64,000 bases of DNA from Bacteroidales bacterium (lineage in GTDB: Bacteria > Bacteroidota > Bacteroidia > Bacteroidales > Muribaculaceae), in contig JAUNFY010000008.1 in assembly GCA_030524805.1 (NCBI GenBank), positions 1 through 64,000 on the forward strand, written 5' to 3'. The notes beneath the pieces are model-generated. The model was not told the DNA's origin. It did no database searches and saw nothing but the letters and a program-made list of their open reading frames with translations. Each line of letters opens with the position of its first letter. Within the stretch, counting starts at the first letter, position 1. Shown in pieces: positions 1 to 10,070 of the stretch. The translations under genes and the position numbers were made by a program.

Positions 1-100
1 ATGATATTTCCAAGTCATAACGCGGAAGCACCCAATTATAATATTCACTTAAATTATAGTTAATTTATGTAAAAATTCGCGATAAATTAAAGCATTTTTG

Positions 101-108
101 TATTTTTG
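101..108 (+). promoter_or_regulatory. Candidate -7 element of the barrel-protein gene
   Basis: TATTTTTG matches the Bacteroidetes -7 consensus TAnnTTTG and sits 19 bases before the chosen start codon at 128. No clear TTG -33 element lies 19-21 bases upstream, so this is a weak call. Confidence 0.4.
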
Positions 109-127
109 CAACAAAAACATTATCACT

Positions 128-931
128 ATGTCGAAGATACTGAAACATATCATGCCTTTGGTCATTATGGGGTTGACAACAACAGCGGCTTTCTCACAAC
201 AGATGGAGCCTGCGGATTCAATTCAGGCCGAAAATTTCAACAATACAGATATCAACGTTTCCAGACAACATGCTATAGATGGCACAGAGTCTGAACATCA
301 AAATCTTTCTGCAGGTATGAGAGAGACAGCTCCGGTGGGCGTGATGTTGCCGAGCATGCGACTGGCAGGACCGATCGGCACGATGTTAACTTATACGATT
401 GTACCCGGAGAGTCAGCGCCTTTCAATTGGGAAAGGGGAGGTCTGTTCGGTACCGGATATACCACCGATTACCCTGGATTGATGCGTCGCGACGATGCCG
501 CTTTAGGAGTGTATCAGAACTTCGGAAATTTCACAGCATACGCCGGCGGTATCGCCAACCGTTACGGCAATTATTGGGGAGGAGTGCAGACCCAATTTGG
601 AGTGGAAGCAAGTCTTGCATATCAGATTGCCCCGACGCTATCGGCCAACGTGTTCGGCATTTACTATTTCAACAATAAGCCACAACAGGGCCTCGGCATG
701 CCAATTACGCCGGCCATGATGGGTTTTTATGACCGCACCAATTTCGGGGCAAGTCTTGACTACCAAATCAACGACAGGTGGGGGATTGAGGCCGGAGCGC
801 AGATGGTAAGACCTCTCGGCAGCAATAGACTTGAGGCCATACCAATAGCATCACCCTACTACAAGATCAACAACAAAGTGAAGATCAGCCTTCCGGTGGG
901 AGAGATGCTATATCACATACTCCGCAAATAA
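128..931 (+). CDS. Predicted outer-membrane beta-barrel-like protein, unknown function
   Basis: The start is set at the ATG at 128, which opens directly on a signal peptide (MSKILKHIMPLVIMGLTTTAAFSQ). An in-frame start at 98 would put ten residues ahead of it and overlap the -7 element. The mature protein is about 243 residues. It has a disordered, Asn/Glu-rich segment to about residue 55, then alternating aromatic and small residues typical of short beta strands (YAGGIANRYGNYWGG, ASLAYQI, NVFGIYYF, ASLDYQI, WGIEAGAQM). This pattern fits a small outer-membrane barrel of the kind common in Bacteroidales, but no specific family is recognised. The C-terminus ends in LRK rather than an aromatic residue, which is atypical for a BAM substrate. 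It converges on uvrA 30 bases downstream with no obvious terminator hairpin. Confidence 0.6.
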   Translation: MSKILKHIMPLVIMGLTTTAAFSQQMEPADSIQAENFNNTDINVSRQHAIDGTESEHQNLSAGMRETAPVGVMLPSMRLAGPIGTMLTYTIVPGESAPFNWERGGLFGTGYTTDYPGLMRRDDAALGVYQNFGNFTAYAGGIANRYGNYWGGVQTQFGVEASLAYQIAPTLSANVFGIYYFNNKPQQGLGMPITPAMMGFYDRTNFGASLDYQINDRWGIEAGAQMVRPLGSNRLEAIPIASPYYKINNKVKISLPVGEMLYHILRK

Positions 932-961
932 CCGACAAGAAGCAATCAAACACGCCGGACA

Positions 962-3796
962 TCACTGCTGCCTGAGTTCTTCGCGCAGGAAGCGTGATGT
1001 GGGAGTGTCGAATAAAGCTACCTGCTCAGGAGTGCCCTGCGCCAACAACCGGCCGCCGTCACGTCCTCCCTCCGGACCCATCTCAATAATCCAGTCGGCC
1101 GATTTAATCACGTCAAGATTATGCTCGATCACAACCATCGTGTTGCCTTTGTCGACCAGACGGTTGATTACCTTCAGCAAGATATTGATATCCTGGAAGT
1201 GAAGGCCGGTGGTGGGTTCATCAAGAATGAAGATAGTGCTTCCGGTGTCTTTCTTCGCTAATTCAGTAGCGAGTTTCACCCGTTGGTTCTCACCGCCGCT
1301 CAAAGTGCTCGACGGCTGGCCGAGCTTAAGATATCCCAGGCCTATTTCCTGAAGTACCTTGATTTTCTTTAGAATGGCGGGGACATTCTCGAAAAACTCC
1401 ACAGCCTGATTTATTGTCATTTCAAGCACATCGGAAATTGACTTTCCCTTATATCTAACCTCAAGCGTCTCCCTGTTGTATCGCTTGCCATGGCATTCCT
1501 CGCATGGCACGAGCACATCGGGGAGGAAGTTCATCTCAATATTGCGGTAACCGTTGCCTTTGCAGGTCTCGCACCGGCCACCACCTACATTGAACGAAAA
1601 GCGTCCCGGTTTGTAGCCCCTGATCTTGGATTCGGGCAATTCCACATATAATTTACGGATATCGGTGAAGACACCTGTATATGTGGCCGGATTTGAGCGC
1701 GGACTGCGACCAATGGGCGACTGGTCTACAATCACAACCTTGTCGACATTGCCAATGCCCTCGATCGACCGGTAAGGCAGCGGCTGGGTATTGGACCGAT
1801 AGAACTTTTGGCTCAGGATCGGATGAAGAGTGCCGTTTACAAGGCTTGATTTTCCGGAACCTGAGACCCCCGTGACACATATAAACTTTCCGAGAGGAAA
1901 CTCCACATCCACATCTTTGAGATTATGTCCTGTCGCACCTTTTATCGTGAGCGATTTACCGTTGCCCTCACGCCTGAAGGCAGGTATCTCGATACATCTC
2001 TCACCGTTGATGAAACTTGCCGTGAGCGTATGGGTCTGCTTCATCTCGTCGGGAGTTCCTTGAAACACGACGTTGCCACCTTTGCGTCCGGCACCCGGAC
2101 CGATATCCACAATGTAGTCGGCCTGATTCATTATGTCTTTGTCGTGTTCAACCACAATTATTGAATTGCCGTTGTCGCGCAACAACTTTAGGCTGTTGAT
2201 GAGGCGTTCGTTGTCACGCTGATGGAGTCCGATGGATGGTTCGTCGAGAATATAGAGCACATTGACGAGCTGGCTACCAATCTGGGTAGCCAGGCGAATA
2301 CGTTGGCTTTCACCACCTGAAAGGGTAGAACTCGGCCGGTTGAGCGACAGATATTCAAGCCCCACATCAAGCAGGAACTTAAGCCGCGACCGGATCTCCT
2401 TAAGAATTTCCACAGCCACCAGACGCCGCTGCTGATCAACTCTGTCTTCAAGATTCTGAGTCCATTCGTAAAGTTCCTTGATGTCCATGTTGGCCACCTC
2501 GGCTATGTTCTTGCCATCGATGAAGTAATGGAGGGATATCTTGTTGAGCCGTTGGCCACCACATTCCGGACACACCGAGCGGGTATAGAACTGCTCGCTC
2601 CATTTCTTGCCTTCGCTACCGAAATCATCGTTCTGCTGCGATTCGATATATTTCACCAGTCCATCATAGCTTGACTCGTAAGAGTAAGTCTGCATGGTAG
2701 AGTTGGCAAGCACCAGCCGGGTGTCGGTGCCATTGAGGATATCATCGAGCGCTTCGGGCGGGAGGTCTTTTATGCGGGTCTTGATGTCGACGCCATGAAT
2801 CTTGCAAATAGCTTCTATCTGCATGAATACAAGACTGCTCTTGTACTTACCGAGCGGCACGATGCCACCGTCGTAGATCGACTTTCCCGGATCAGGCACT
2901 ATTTTGTCGACGTCGATGATGTTGACCTCACCGAGGCCCTTGCATTTTCTGCAAGCGCCCTGAGGAGAGTTGAACGAAAAATTGTGAGGTGCCGGCTCCG
3001 GATAGGAAAGACCGTTTTCCGAATCCATGAGGAGCAAGGAAAAATGATGAAGCTTGCCTGAATCAATGTCGATCACCATCATCTGCTTATCACCCTGACG
3101 GAGCGCCTCATCAATCGACTCCTTCAACCGCTGGCTGTCATCTTTCTTCACTTTCAGCCGGTCGATCACCAATTCAATGCTGTGGTTGCGATACCGGTCG
3201 GTCTTCATCCCGAAGGCCAATTCCTTCAATTCGCCATCTACCCTCACATTGAGATAGCCTTTCTTTCGCAGGTTTTCAAAAAGTTCCTTATAATGACCCT
3301 TGCGGTTTCTTACCAATGGCGCAAGAATGTAGATTTTCCGGTCGGCAAATGTTTCGGTCACCATCTCCGCTATTTTTTCCTTTGTGTATTTTATCATCGG
3401 CTTGCCGCTGATATAGCTTCTGGCCTCGCCGAGACGAGCGAACAGCAAACGGAAAAAATCGTAAATTTCAGTCGTGGTGCCGATGGTAGACCTCGGATTA
3501 TTGTTGACGGTCTTCTGCTCAATGCTGATGACAGGATTCAACCCGGTGATCTTATCCACATCGGGGCGCTCCATGTTGCCGAGCAGATTGCGGGCATAGG
3601 CAGAGAAGGTCTCTATATACCGGCGCTGACCCTCGGCAAAAATAGTGTCGAAAGCGAGCGAGGACTTGCCACTACCGCTCAAGCCTGTGACAACTGTCAG
3701 GCTATTGTGGGGAATGGTTACATCTATATTCTTGAGGTTATGGACTCTCGCGCCCTCCACCTCTATGTTTTCAGTTTGTGGTTTTATGTCAATCAT
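962..3796 (-). CDS. uvrA: Excinuclease ABC subunit A, UvrA paralogue 1
   Basis: A 944-residue UvrA, the normal full length. UvrA is the damage-recognition ATPase of nucleotide excision repair and hands damaged DNA to UvrB. Visible motifs are: first Walker A GLSGSGKS at residues 38-45; a first CxxC pair (CRKC) and its partner (CPEC) near residues 285 and 410; first ABC signature LSGGESQR; second Walker A GVSGSGKS near 645; a zinc module with CETC and CEEC near 740-765; and a second signature LSGGENQR followed by [10 protein letters not shown]. All cysteines expected of an active protein are present. The start follows a short non-coding gap after the upstream secreted-protein gene. A second, distinct full-length UvrA lies at 36170-39010. 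This copy diverges more from the E. coli type in the N-terminal half ([12 protein letters not shown] instead of LSAYARQFLGRM), so it may be the specialised copy. Confidence 0.95.
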   Translation of the reverse strand: MIDIKPQTENIEVEGARVHNLKNIDVTIPHNSLTVVTGLSGSGKSSLAFDTIFAEGQRRYIETFSAYARNLLGNMERPDVDKITGLNPVISIEQKTVNNNPRSTIGTTTEIYDFFRLLFARLGEARSYISGKPMIKYTKEKIAEMVTETFADRKIYILAPLVRNRKGHYKELFENLRKKGYLNVRVDGELKELAFGMKTDRYRNHSIELVIDRLKVKKDDSQRLKESIDEALRQGDKQMMVIDIDSGKLHHFSLLLMDSENGLSYPEPAPHNFSFNSPQGACRKCKGLGEVNIIDVDKIVPDPGKSIYDGGIVPLGKYKSSLVFMQIEAICKIHGVDIKTRIKDLPPEALDDILNGTDTRLVLANSTMQTYSYESSYDGLVKYIESQQNDDFGSEGKKWSEQFYTRSVCPECGGQRLNKISLHYFIDGKNIAEVANMDIKELYEWTQNLEDRVDQQRRLVAVEILKEIRSRLKFLLDVGLEYLSLNRPSSTLSGGESQRIRLATQIGSQLVNVLYILDEPSIGLHQRDNERLINSLKLLRDNGNSIIVVEHDKDIMNQADYIVDIGPGAGRKGGNVVFQGTPDEMKQTHTLTASFINGERCIEIPAFRREGNGKSLTIKGATGHNLKDVDVEFPLGKFICVTGVSGSGKSSLVNGTLHPILSQKFYRSNTQPLPYRSIEGIGNVDKVVIVDQSPIGRSPRSNPATYTGVFTDIRKLYVELPESKIRGYKPGRFSFNVGGGRCETCKGNGYRNIEMNFLPDVLVPCEECHGKRYNRETLEVRYKGKSISDVLEMTINQAVEFFENVPAILKKIKVLQEIGLGYLKLGQPSSTLSGGENQRVKLATELAKKDTGSTIFILDEPTTGLHFQDINILLKVINRLVDKGNTMVVIEHNLDVIKSADWIIEMGPEGGRDGGRLLAQGTPEQVALFDTPTSRFLREELRQQ

Positions 3797-3841
3797 AATA
3801 CTTTTAAAATTAAACAGGGCCGGCGTAAAGACAGTTCATCT

Positions 3842-5185
3842 TTACTGATTTGCCGAGGAAGTACCACCCACATATTTCACTATGTTGATGTCTCCGCTTT
3901 TCTTGTATTGTTTTCCATCTGTGCCTTTCGCCTCTATCACATAATAGAAAACACCTGAATCAACAGTTTTTCCTCCAACCTTGCCGTCCCAACCCTGGTC
4001 GGGGGAAGTGAGTGTGCACACCTGATGTCCGTTACGGTCGAAAATGTGACATTTAAAGCTTTCAATCGACCGGTAGGCAACTTTCCAAAGATCGTTGACG
4101 CCATCGCCATTGGGCGAAAAAGCATTTGGTATCAGCAACTGGCTTGCACCAATCGATATTTCGTAGGTATCGCCTATATACTCGCAGCTTCCATCCGCAT
4201 TGCTTCCGATGTAGCGCACATATTGTGTGCCTTCATCGAGGAAAGTATAGTCAAGGTCCTGGGTTGTGAATCTATAGTCAATATTCTCGAATGTTGGGTC
4301 GGAAGTCATCTGCCATTCATTGTGGATCACTCCATCGGTGACGAATGCCTGGAATGTAATGTTGCAGGGAGCAGATCCGCCGAGGCCTTCGGTGTCGCTT
4401 CCGATCTGGTTGCTTCCTTCTGAATCATCGCTATCGGCAGAAGACTCTGCAATGGCAAAAGTGCGGGCATCGACAGATGTCGGAGCCACAGCGGAAGATT
4501 CCACAGATTCCTCCCAATTCCAGATTCTCAGGAATCTGTCGCCGGTCACTTTAAATGCGGTGGTGCAGTAATTCGGTGGATCAAGCCTATACTCCGGCTG
4601 AAGACTTGCAAATGATTTCTCAACATTCACCTGCTGGAAATTCTCCAACTGATCCGACCATTCCTGCGATGTGTATTCCACTGTGATCTGCTGGTCAAGT
4701 GTCTTCTGCACTCCATTGATGGTGAAATATCTGATGGGATCGCCAGTGCCCTGCACCTCGATGGTGCTGACACCGCATTCCTGATCGGGGGAAGCCATGA
4801 CCGACGTGAGCTTAAGTCGATGACTGCCATAGTCTGTAATCCAGAAGCAATAACGCCTGTCGCCGTCTTCCACTATGTAGCCTTTGTCGCCTTCAAGACT
4901 GGCAAGAGTGCTCGTGGATCCTGACTGCGACGAAGCGACCTCTTCGGCATGACCACCGCCGAGATTGCCATACTTATACCATTTAATCCCTGCTCCGGAA
5001 GCAGACGTATATGAAACGGTCACTCCCTGAATGGAATAGAGCACATATATTTTTTCCAACCCCGACGATTTTTCCGGCGTTTCCTCTATCACTTTAAGAG
5101 AGTTGCCCTGAAATGTCAGAGACTGCGCGGAAGCAGAAACCGACGCCGCGCAAAGCATCAATGCATAGATCAATTTTCTTGCCAT
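3842..5185 (-). CDS. Secreted protein with T9SS type B (gliding-motility CTERM) sorting domain
   Basis: The start is the ATG at 5185, giving [21 protein letters not shown], a clean signal peptide. An in-frame ATG 24 bases upstream only adds polar residues. The 447-residue protein ends in the CHU_C/gliding-motility C-terminal domain: [16 protein letters not shown], then a FDRNG-type strand, GWDGK and a [11 protein letters not shown] strand. This domain is known as the type B sorting signal that sends proteins through the type IX secretion system to the cell surface or medium. The remainder is beta-rich with acidic linkers around residues 230-270 and resembles Ig/PKD-like repeats, with no catalytic motif visible. 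The binding target is unknown. It is transcribed in the same direction as uvrA copy 1 but separated by 45 bases. Confidence 0.85.
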   Translation of the reverse strand: MARKLIYALMLCAASVSASAQSLTFQGNSLKVIEETPEKSSGLEKIYVLYSIQGVTVSYTSASGAGIKWYKYGNLGGGHAEEVASSQSGSTSTLASLEGDKGYIVEDGDRRYCFWITDYGSHRLKLTSVMASPDQECGVSTIEVQGTGDPIRYFTINGVQKTLDQQITVEYTSQEWSDQLENFQQVNVEKSFASLQPEYRLDPPNYCTTAFKVTGDRFLRIWNWEESVESSAVAPTSVDARTFAIAESSADSDDSEGSNQIGSDTEGLGGSAPCNITFQAFVTDGVIHNEWQMTSDPTFENIDYRFTTQDLDYTFLDEGTQYVRYIGSNADGSCEYIGDTYEISIGASQLLIPNAFSPNGDGVNDLWKVAYRSIESFKCHIFDRNGHQVCTLTSPDQGWDGKVGGKTVDSGVFYYVIEAKGTDGKQYKKSGDINIVKYVGGTSSANQ

Positions 5186-5273
5186 AACGTTACTCTCGGC
5201 AGCGACCATATCCGAGCACTGCCTATCTATATATTAACGTAAAATAAGGCAAATAATTATATCTACTTTGCCA

Positions 5274-7040
5274 TCAGTTTTTCAGCACCTGCATTTCGCA
5301 ATCGCGGCAATTAAAACGCAACGTGAAGCTGAATTTCCCTGAGTTGAGTCTGAGCGGTTCCTTGAATTGTCCGGCTCCTTTCTCTTTTTTGCACATTCCG
5401 ATTTCTCGAAGTATGCAGTGGCGTGTTGTCATAAGCCTGACGTCCCCATTCGACTTATATTCCGAAGTTTCCAATGCCGGCTCTATCTCCTTCACTCCAT
5501 GCTCGGTATAGAAACGCCTTGCAAGACTATTGGCCACATTGTCGCGATATGTCAGGCTCTCAGTCATATATGTGGCGTCTTTATTTTCTTTTGCTCTCTT
5601 TTTGAAAGGATAGGTGGTGGCATTTGCTTTATCCAACTCATCGATCAGAGCACGTCTTAACTGAGTGAGTTGTCCGGCAGGGATGAAGATAGATTTGTCG
5701 ATGGCTGATTCAAAACTTGCCATAGTGTAGGGAGTATTGCCAAGTTTTGCAAAAATAGGGGAGTAGTCCATCTCTTTGCGAGCCGGTTCAAGAGTGACAT
5801 CAAGCGGGAGTCGCACCCGGCATCCCCGTTCATCAGTAGCAGTCACACCTGCATTATCGAGGCTGAACGCCACCTTCAGTTTCCTGACAGCGGTTTCGGC
5901 CGACATCTTTTTGTCCCAAACCCGGTCGAAAGTGCGATAAAGCCTTGTACCCCGTGGAATATCAACATGATTGGATGTAATGATTCTTCCACCTTTCAAA
6001 CCATTGACAAGCGCACCGCAATAATTGCCCTTTTTATCGAAATAGCTGATTCCATCGCCATTGTTTAGTTTGCCCGGGTCCTCAATCGGTTCTCCGAGGG
6101 CTTTGGGTGTGAGGGGCGAACTTATTGAGAGAGGTCTGCGGTCGGTAAGGAAATAATGCGTGAATCCGCGGTTGAACGACTTTTCAAGTTGCGGATCAAA
6201 CTCAATCTCTGATGTTCCGAAACTGCTTCTCCTGTATTCCCCGGGATTACCCGATATAATCGAGTCGAGAATCCTGCGGTAGGCACCCACCACATTTTTC
6301 ACGTATGCAGCTTCCTTAAGCCGTCCTTCAATCTTGAAACTTGACGCACCTGCATCGACAAGGTCGGCCAAAATATCGGAAGTGTTGAAATCGCGCAGCG
6401 ATAGCAGATGCTTGTCGCGACTTATTGTCTTGCCTGAGGCATCGGTAAGCGTGAATGGCAACCTGCATATCTGGGCGCACTCACCCCTGTTGGCACTGCG
6501 TCCGCACAGCGCGGCACTTGCATGGCACCGCCCTGAATAGCTTACGCATAACGCACCATGGATGAAGCATTCGAGCGGAACATCCACGGCTTCCGACATC
6601 TGTCTGATCTCACCGAGCGTAAGTTCACGCGGCAATACCAACTGACTGAAGCCAACATCTTGCAGAAACCTCGCTTTCTGCGGGGTGCGGATATCGCATT
6701 GTGTGCTCGCATGAAGCTGCACGGGAGGAATATCCATGCGCAATATCGCCATATCCTGCACTATGATCGCATCAACACCGGCGCGATACAAATCGGTTAT
6801 GAGTTTCTCAACATCCTTCAGTTCATTTTCATAAATGATGGTGTTGACAGTGACATAAACCTTAGCCCTGTAGATATGGGCGAAATCCACGGTGCGCCGG
6901 ATGTCGTCGATACTGTTGGCGGCATTGCGGCGCGCACCATGGCTCGATGCTCCCATGTAGACAGCATCGGCGCCATGAAGTATTGCCTGCACGGCAATGT
7001 CGTGGTTGCCGGCCGGGGCAAGAAGTTCCAGTTCTCTCAT
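5274..7040 (-). CDS. U32 family protein, RlhA-like (23S rRNA hydroxylation)
   Basis: 588 residues. The N-terminal half is a U32 peptidase-family TIM barrel: [26 protein letters not shown] at the start, a VYVTVNT strand near 62-68 and QLHASTQC near 108-115. The family's iron-sulfur cysteines are clear at C158, C165, C172, C179, C188 and C192 ([28 protein letters not shown]). Family members such as E. coli RlhA and YegQ act in tRNA/rRNA hydroxylation rather than proteolysis. The length and presence of a C-terminal domain after about residue 380 favour RlhA (YdcP-type). The C-terminal domain carries further cysteine pairs ([13 protein letters not shown]), possibly another metal site. The start codon overlaps the smpB stop (ATGA), so translation is probably coupled. 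Assignment to RlhA rather than another U32 branch is inference. Confidence 0.8.
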   Translation of the reverse strand: MRELELLAPAGNHDIAVQAILHGADAVYMGASSHGARRNAANSIDDIRRTVDFAHIYRAKVYVTVNTIIYENELKDVEKLITDLYRAGVDAIIVQDMAILRMDIPPVQLHASTQCDIRTPQKARFLQDVGFSQLVLPRELTLGEIRQMSEAVDVPLECFIHGALCVSYSGRCHASAALCGRSANRGECAQICRLPFTLTDASGKTISRDKHLLSLRDFNTSDILADLVDAGASSFKIEGRLKEAAYVKNVVGAYRRILDSIISGNPGEYRRSSFGTSEIEFDPQLEKSFNRGFTHYFLTDRRPLSISSPLTPKALGEPIEDPGKLNNGDGISYFDKKGNYCGALVNGLKGGRIITSNHVDIPRGTRLYRTFDRVWDKKMSAETAVRKLKVAFSLDNAGVTATDERGCRVRLPLDVTLEPARKEMDYSPIFAKLGNTPYTMASFESAIDKSIFIPAGQLTQLRRALIDELDKANATTYPFKKRAKENKDATYMTESLTYRDNVANSLARRFYTEHGVKEIEPALETSEYKSNGDVRLMTTRHCILREIGMCKKEKGAGQFKEPLRLNSGKFSFTLRFNCRDCEMQVLKN

Positions 7041-7489
7041 TTCTTCATCATTCTGTCGAGCATGCGTTTGTCTTCACGCTCCTTGATGCTTTGGCGTTTG
7101 TCGTATTGTTTCTTACCCCTCGCTATTCCAATCATGAGTTTGGCATAGCCTCGCTCGTTGATAAATATCTTCAACGGAATGAGGGTGAATCCGGGATCGG
7201 CTATCGACTTTTCTATCTTCGCTATCTCCTTTCTCGACAACAGCAGTTTGCGGTCGCGCCGTGCGATATGATTATTATACGAGCCATAGAAATATTCGGA
7301 AATGTTCATTCCTTTCACCCACACTTCGCCCCTGTCTACAATACAATAAGAGTCGGTAAGGGAAGCCTTGCCGCTACGGATAGACTTGATTTCCGTGCCG
7401 GTTAGCACCATGCCCGCGGTATATGTGTCGCCTATCTCGTAGTCGAAATATGCCCGTTTGTTTTTTATATTTACTTTACTTGCATCCAT
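7037..7489 (-). CDS. smpB: SsrA-binding protein SmpB
   Basis: 150 residues, the usual size. SmpB binds tmRNA and delivers it to stalled ribosomes for trans-translation. Family landmarks are [27 protein letters not shown] at the N-terminus (residues 8-34, with the conserved GTEIKSIR), [32 protein letters not shown] and the C-terminal [10 protein letters not shown] followed by a basic tail. The gene precedes the U32 gene with a four-base ATGA overlap, placing ribosome rescue and a putative rRNA-modifying enzyme in one transcript. No tmRNA gene is visible in this window. Confidence 0.96.
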   Translation of the reverse strand: MDASKVNIKNKRAYFDYEIGDTYTAGMVLTGTEIKSIRSGKASLTDSYCIVDRGEVWVKGMNISEYFYGSYNNHIARRDRKLLLSRKEIAKIEKSIADPGFTLIPLKIFINERGYAKLMIGIARGKKQYDKRQSIKEREDKRMLDRMMKK

Positions 7490-7520
7490 AATTAAAATTT
7501 TAATATCTGTAGGCTATACG

Positions 7521-8126
7521 TCAGAATATCTTTTCGCAAAGCCAGATGAAGAAATAAGGCGACGCCATGGTAGTTATGACAAGTGTCACCATGCATCGGT
7601 TGCTGTGATTCTCCGGAAGCCGGAGGAAGCGTATTCCTTTCGTGATGATGAATACGGTCCAGATGGGAAGAAACACAGCGATTGGTTCTACCACCGGCAG
7701 CAATTCGGCCGGAATCCAGAAAAGTGCGAGGCTCGCCAACGCATACTGCACCAACAGTTTGAAATAGGGCGTCTCGGTCTTTGCCTTGGCATCGGCCGGA
7801 AACAGCCATTTACACAGCACCTGGGTCGTGAAATAACTGAAGAAAAACGAGGCAAATAATGATGCAGCCTTGACAAGGGTGACAGCCAGTTCGAATTCCG
7901 GCAGGTAAAACCAGTCGGCAAACCGGCATACCGCTGCCAGAGCGAGAATAGGATAAAAGCATCCCGCAGCAGTCTGTTCGGGAGTGAGGCGTGTCCGTCT
8001 CAATCGTTTCCAGCCGGCAGTGCCGGTGAGGAGTATGTCAAACAGCAGCGTGATTGCGCTTCTTTGCTTCTTTTCAGTTCCTTTTTCAGGTTCTTCCGTA
8101 GATAGGTTGATATTGTCGTCAGTCAT
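7521..8126 (-). CDS. Yip1-like polytopic membrane protein
   Basis: The start is taken at the ATG at 8126 (MTDDNINLSTEEPEKG), because the in-frame upstream ATG at 8156 only adds a basic stretch. The 201-residue product has a polar N-terminal tail of about 35 residues and then five hydrophobic segments (FYPILALAAVCRFA, LVKAASLFASFFFSYF, YALASLALFWIPAELL, EPIAVFLPIWTVFII, LVITTMASPYFFIW). The pattern, with a short loop and a Pro in the middle helices, matches Yip1-domain proteins that are common and uncharacterised in Bacteroidetes. It lies upstream of smpB on the same strand with a 31-base gap, so they may be co-transcribed. No function can be assigned. Confidence 0.65.
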   Translation of the reverse strand: MTDDNINLSTEEPEKGTEKKQRSAITLLFDILLTGTAGWKRLRRTRLTPEQTAAGCFYPILALAAVCRFADWFYLPEFELAVTLVKAASLFASFFFSYFTTQVLCKWLFPADAKAKTETPYFKLLVQYALASLALFWIPAELLPVVEPIAVFLPIWTVFIITKGIRFLRLPENHSNRCMVTLVITTMASPYFFIWLCEKIF

Positions 8127-8192
8127 TGTCCTTAATCTTCTTGAATGTAATAACAATCATTCCGGCATTTAAGTTTCGGCAGCCGGTTGCCT

Positions 8193-9776
8193 TTATCGGC
8201 TCACCGAAAAGAAATCAAAATCGGCAAAACCGTTGCCCTTCACCACATTGGGAGAAGAACAGAATATACCCGTTTTCGCACCTATCCATGTTCCGGCCGA
8301 AACCTCACATTCGGGTCCAAGCTCAACATAGTCAATGCCGTCAAGGCTATAGGAATAGCGGCATTTCTCTCCGGGCAGCAACTTCATCCTGAGCCATATC
8401 CTGGGTTGGTCTACACGCGCAGATGCTTTTTTTTCAGGAGTGACTGCATATTTGTCGTTTCTGCCTGTCACCACTGCCACTCTGTAGCCATCCGCTTCAT
8501 TAATTATAGCTATATAGGAATACCGGTTTCCCATAGTGATGAGTCCGGCTCGCTCTCCCTCTTCCGAAAAATGAGTTTCAGTCAATGTGGTGACTGTAAA
8601 TTCCGGAGCCGGGAATTTCTGCAGATAAAGGTTGCCTGCGAAGTAGAGGTTTCCTTTTTCGGTAGGGCAAGGATATGAGAAAAGGCGAATATATCCGGGA
8701 TTGGCTGTGAGAGAATACCAGTCATCCCGTGGATTGGCCTGCCACTGCCATTGTGGAGAGCATTCGGGATTGGCGAAATCATCAGAAGTCTGCGGTATAG
8801 CGGCCGCACCCATGCTTGCCGAGGGTTTACGATGTCTCGCCACGGGATTGCCGATGCCGTCTCCATCGGAATCCTCACCAATCACAATCCAACCGTCGTC
8901 GGTCCAGTTCGCAGGTTGGAGATGCACCACTCTGCCATGGATTCCTTTTGATTGGAAATGCACAAACCACCATTCGCTGCCATCAGCCGTGTCGGCGAGT
9001 CCACCCTGATGCGGGCCATTGATATCGGTTGGGCCTTGCTCCATCACCTTCCTGGCCTCGTAAGGGCCATATATATCCTTAGACCTCAGCACTGTCTGCC
9101 AACCTTGCTCCACACCGCCTGCAGGCGCAAAGATGTAGTACCAGCCATCACGCTTATACATCTTAAGGCCTTCGAGAATCGGATTTGCCTCTTCATCATG
9201 ATACACTACCGTGCCATTATCAAGCAGTCGCATTCCGTCAGGCGACATCCTGTGAAGCACCGCCGGGCCGCCACGGTGAATGCTATGCACGAGATAGGCA
9301 TTTCCATCATCATCCCAAAATGGACAAGGATCTTCCCATTTCGACACTTCAAGCATCTGCGTCAATTGCCATTCCCCACGGGGATCGTCGGCTGTAGCAA
9401 CGAACAGTCCGTCGTTGGGTGTGCAGAAATAGACGTAGTATCGTCCGTCGTGGTATCTGATTGCGGGCGCCCAGCTTCCTTCCCCATGTGCCGGACGATC
9501 ATATTTGCTTCCCGGAAGGTTATCGTAGACATGATTTACGATCTCCCAGTTCACAAGATCTTTTGAATGCAACACCGGAATGCCCGGAATGCAGGTGAAA
9601 CTTGATGCCACCATCCAGTAATCGCTGCCAACCCTGATAACGTCGGGATCTGAATAGTCCGCATGAATTATGGGATTGGCATAGAAACCATCGCCAAGGT
9701 CAGGATTCCAGACCTCGCAATGAGCATACATACCGGAAATTACCGATACTGCGGTTGCAAACGCTTTTAGTCTCAT
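8193..9776 (-). CDS. Secreted glycoside hydrolase family 43 (xylosidase/arabinofuranosidase type)
   Basis: 527 residues with a signal peptide cleaved near residue 20. The N-terminal five-bladed propeller (about 25-325) has the three GH43 acidic residues in context: the base Asp43 in HADYSDPDVIRVG, an Asp in the WEDPCPFWDDDG strand near 160, and the general-acid Glu in ILEGLKMYKRDGWYYIF near 210. Residues about 335-527 form a second beta-sandwich like the C-terminal module of family 43 beta-xylosidases. Substrates are likely xylan- or arabinan-derived oligosaccharides, but subfamily cannot be fixed by eye. The gene stands alone, with no SusC/SusD pair in the window, so it is not part of a visible polysaccharide utilisation locus. 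Two candidate promoters lie upstream (9809-9838 and 10040-10070). Confidence 0.9.
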   Translation of the reverse strand: MRLKAFATAVSVISGMYAHCEVWNPDLGDGFYANPIIHADYSDPDVIRVGSDYWMVASSFTCIPGIPVLHSKDLVNWEIVNHVYDNLPGSKYDRPAHGEGSWAPAIRYHDGRYYVYFCTPNDGLFVATADDPRGEWQLTQMLEVSKWEDPCPFWDDDGNAYLVHSIHRGGPAVLHRMSPDGMRLLDNGTVVYHDEEANPILEGLKMYKRDGWYYIFAPAGGVEQGWQTVLRSKDIYGPYEARKVMEQGPTDINGPHQGGLADTADGSEWWFVHFQSKGIHGRVVHLQPANWTDDGWIVIGEDSDGDGIGNPVARHRKPSASMGAAAIPQTSDDFANPECSPQWQWQANPRDDWYSLTANPGYIRLFSYPCPTEKGNLYFAGNLYLQKFPAPEFTVTTLTETHFSEEGERAGLITMGNRYSYIAIINEADGYRVAVVTGRNDKYAVTPEKKASARVDQPRIWLRMKLLPGEKCRYSYSLDGIDYVELGPECEVSAGTWIGAKTGIFCSSPNVVKGNGFADFDFFSVSR

Positions 9777-9800
9777 TCTTTTATGGGGAATTGATAAACT

Positions 9801-9815
9801 GAAGTTGTCAAACTT
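9801..9815. promoter_or_regulatory. Palindrome GAAGTT-N4-AACTT in the GH43 promoter
   Basis: GAAGTTGTCAAACTT. The right arm overlaps the -7 element TAAGTTTG of the proximal GH43 promoter (minus strand). Three close relatives of this sequence lie at 9985-10000, 25554-25569 and 59429-59445; this copy has a four-base instead of five-base centre. Placement over a promoter suggests an operator, but the binding protein is unknown. Confidence 0.4.
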
Positions 9816-9838
9816 ATTTATGAATTATAAAAAATCAA
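9809..9838 (-). promoter_or_regulatory. Proximal promoter of the GH43 gene
   Basis: On the minus strand TTG (9838-9836), 19 bases, then TAAGTTTG (9816-9809), which fits the Bacteroidetes -33/-7 consensus. The predicted start of transcription is near 9803, about 27 bases before the GH43 start codon. Confidence 0.55.
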
Positions 9839-9868
9839 CATGAAGTGTGAAAACCAAGACTCTTTTCA

Positions 9869-9952
9869 TTAATCTTCCGCCAACTTTCCAGCGTATTTTT
9901 CTTCACTCATCAGTCGCGATGCCCGCATCGCTTCTTCTGAAGTAAAATTCAC
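9869..9952 (-). CDS. Possible 27-residue leader peptide upstream of GH43
   Basis: A GTG-initiated frame inside the long GH43 leader encodes a peptide with protein-like composition (NFTSEEAMRASRLMSEEKY and onwards, ending AED). An internal ATG at codon 9 would give 19 residues. The frame is open further upstream, back to about 9990, without a better start. It could be a leader peptide, the remnant of an older gene, or chance. It lies downstream of the distal promoter at 10040-10070 and upstream of the proximal one. Confidence 0.2.
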   Translation of the reverse strand: MNFTSEEAMRASRLMSEEKYAGKLAED

Positions 9953-9984
9953 TCGAAAACCTGACGAAATCTTAACTAAAAAAT

Positions 9985-10000
9985 AAGTTTATACAACTTC
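9985..10000. promoter_or_regulatory. Palindrome AAGTT-N5-AACTT in the GH43/UDG intergenic region
   Basis: AAGTTTATACAACTTC, with perfect five-base arms around TATAC. It lies just downstream of the predicted start point of the distal minus-strand promoter at 10040-10070 and upstream of the plus-strand gene at 10108. See the related sites at 9801, 25554 and 59429. Confidence 0.4.
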
Positions 10001-10039
10001 ACTGGCTATTTTTTTGAATTGTTTTTTCTCTGCTGTTTG

Positions 10040-10070
10040 CAAAATTAAGCAAATTTTTGTTATATTCCAA
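10040..10070 (-). promoter_or_regulatory. Distal minus-strand promoter facing GH43
   Basis: Minus strand TTTG beginning at 10071, exactly 20 bases after the TTG, then TAATTTTG (10047-10040). This is a textbook Bacteroidetes promoter. The next annotated gene downstream is GH43, more than 250 bases away, so it would produce a long leader or a small RNA. Confidence 0.55.

Noticed and set aside
3182..3958. 258-codon plus-strand frame over uvrA copy 1
   Set aside because: Antisense shadow of a conserved gene; no signal or domain.
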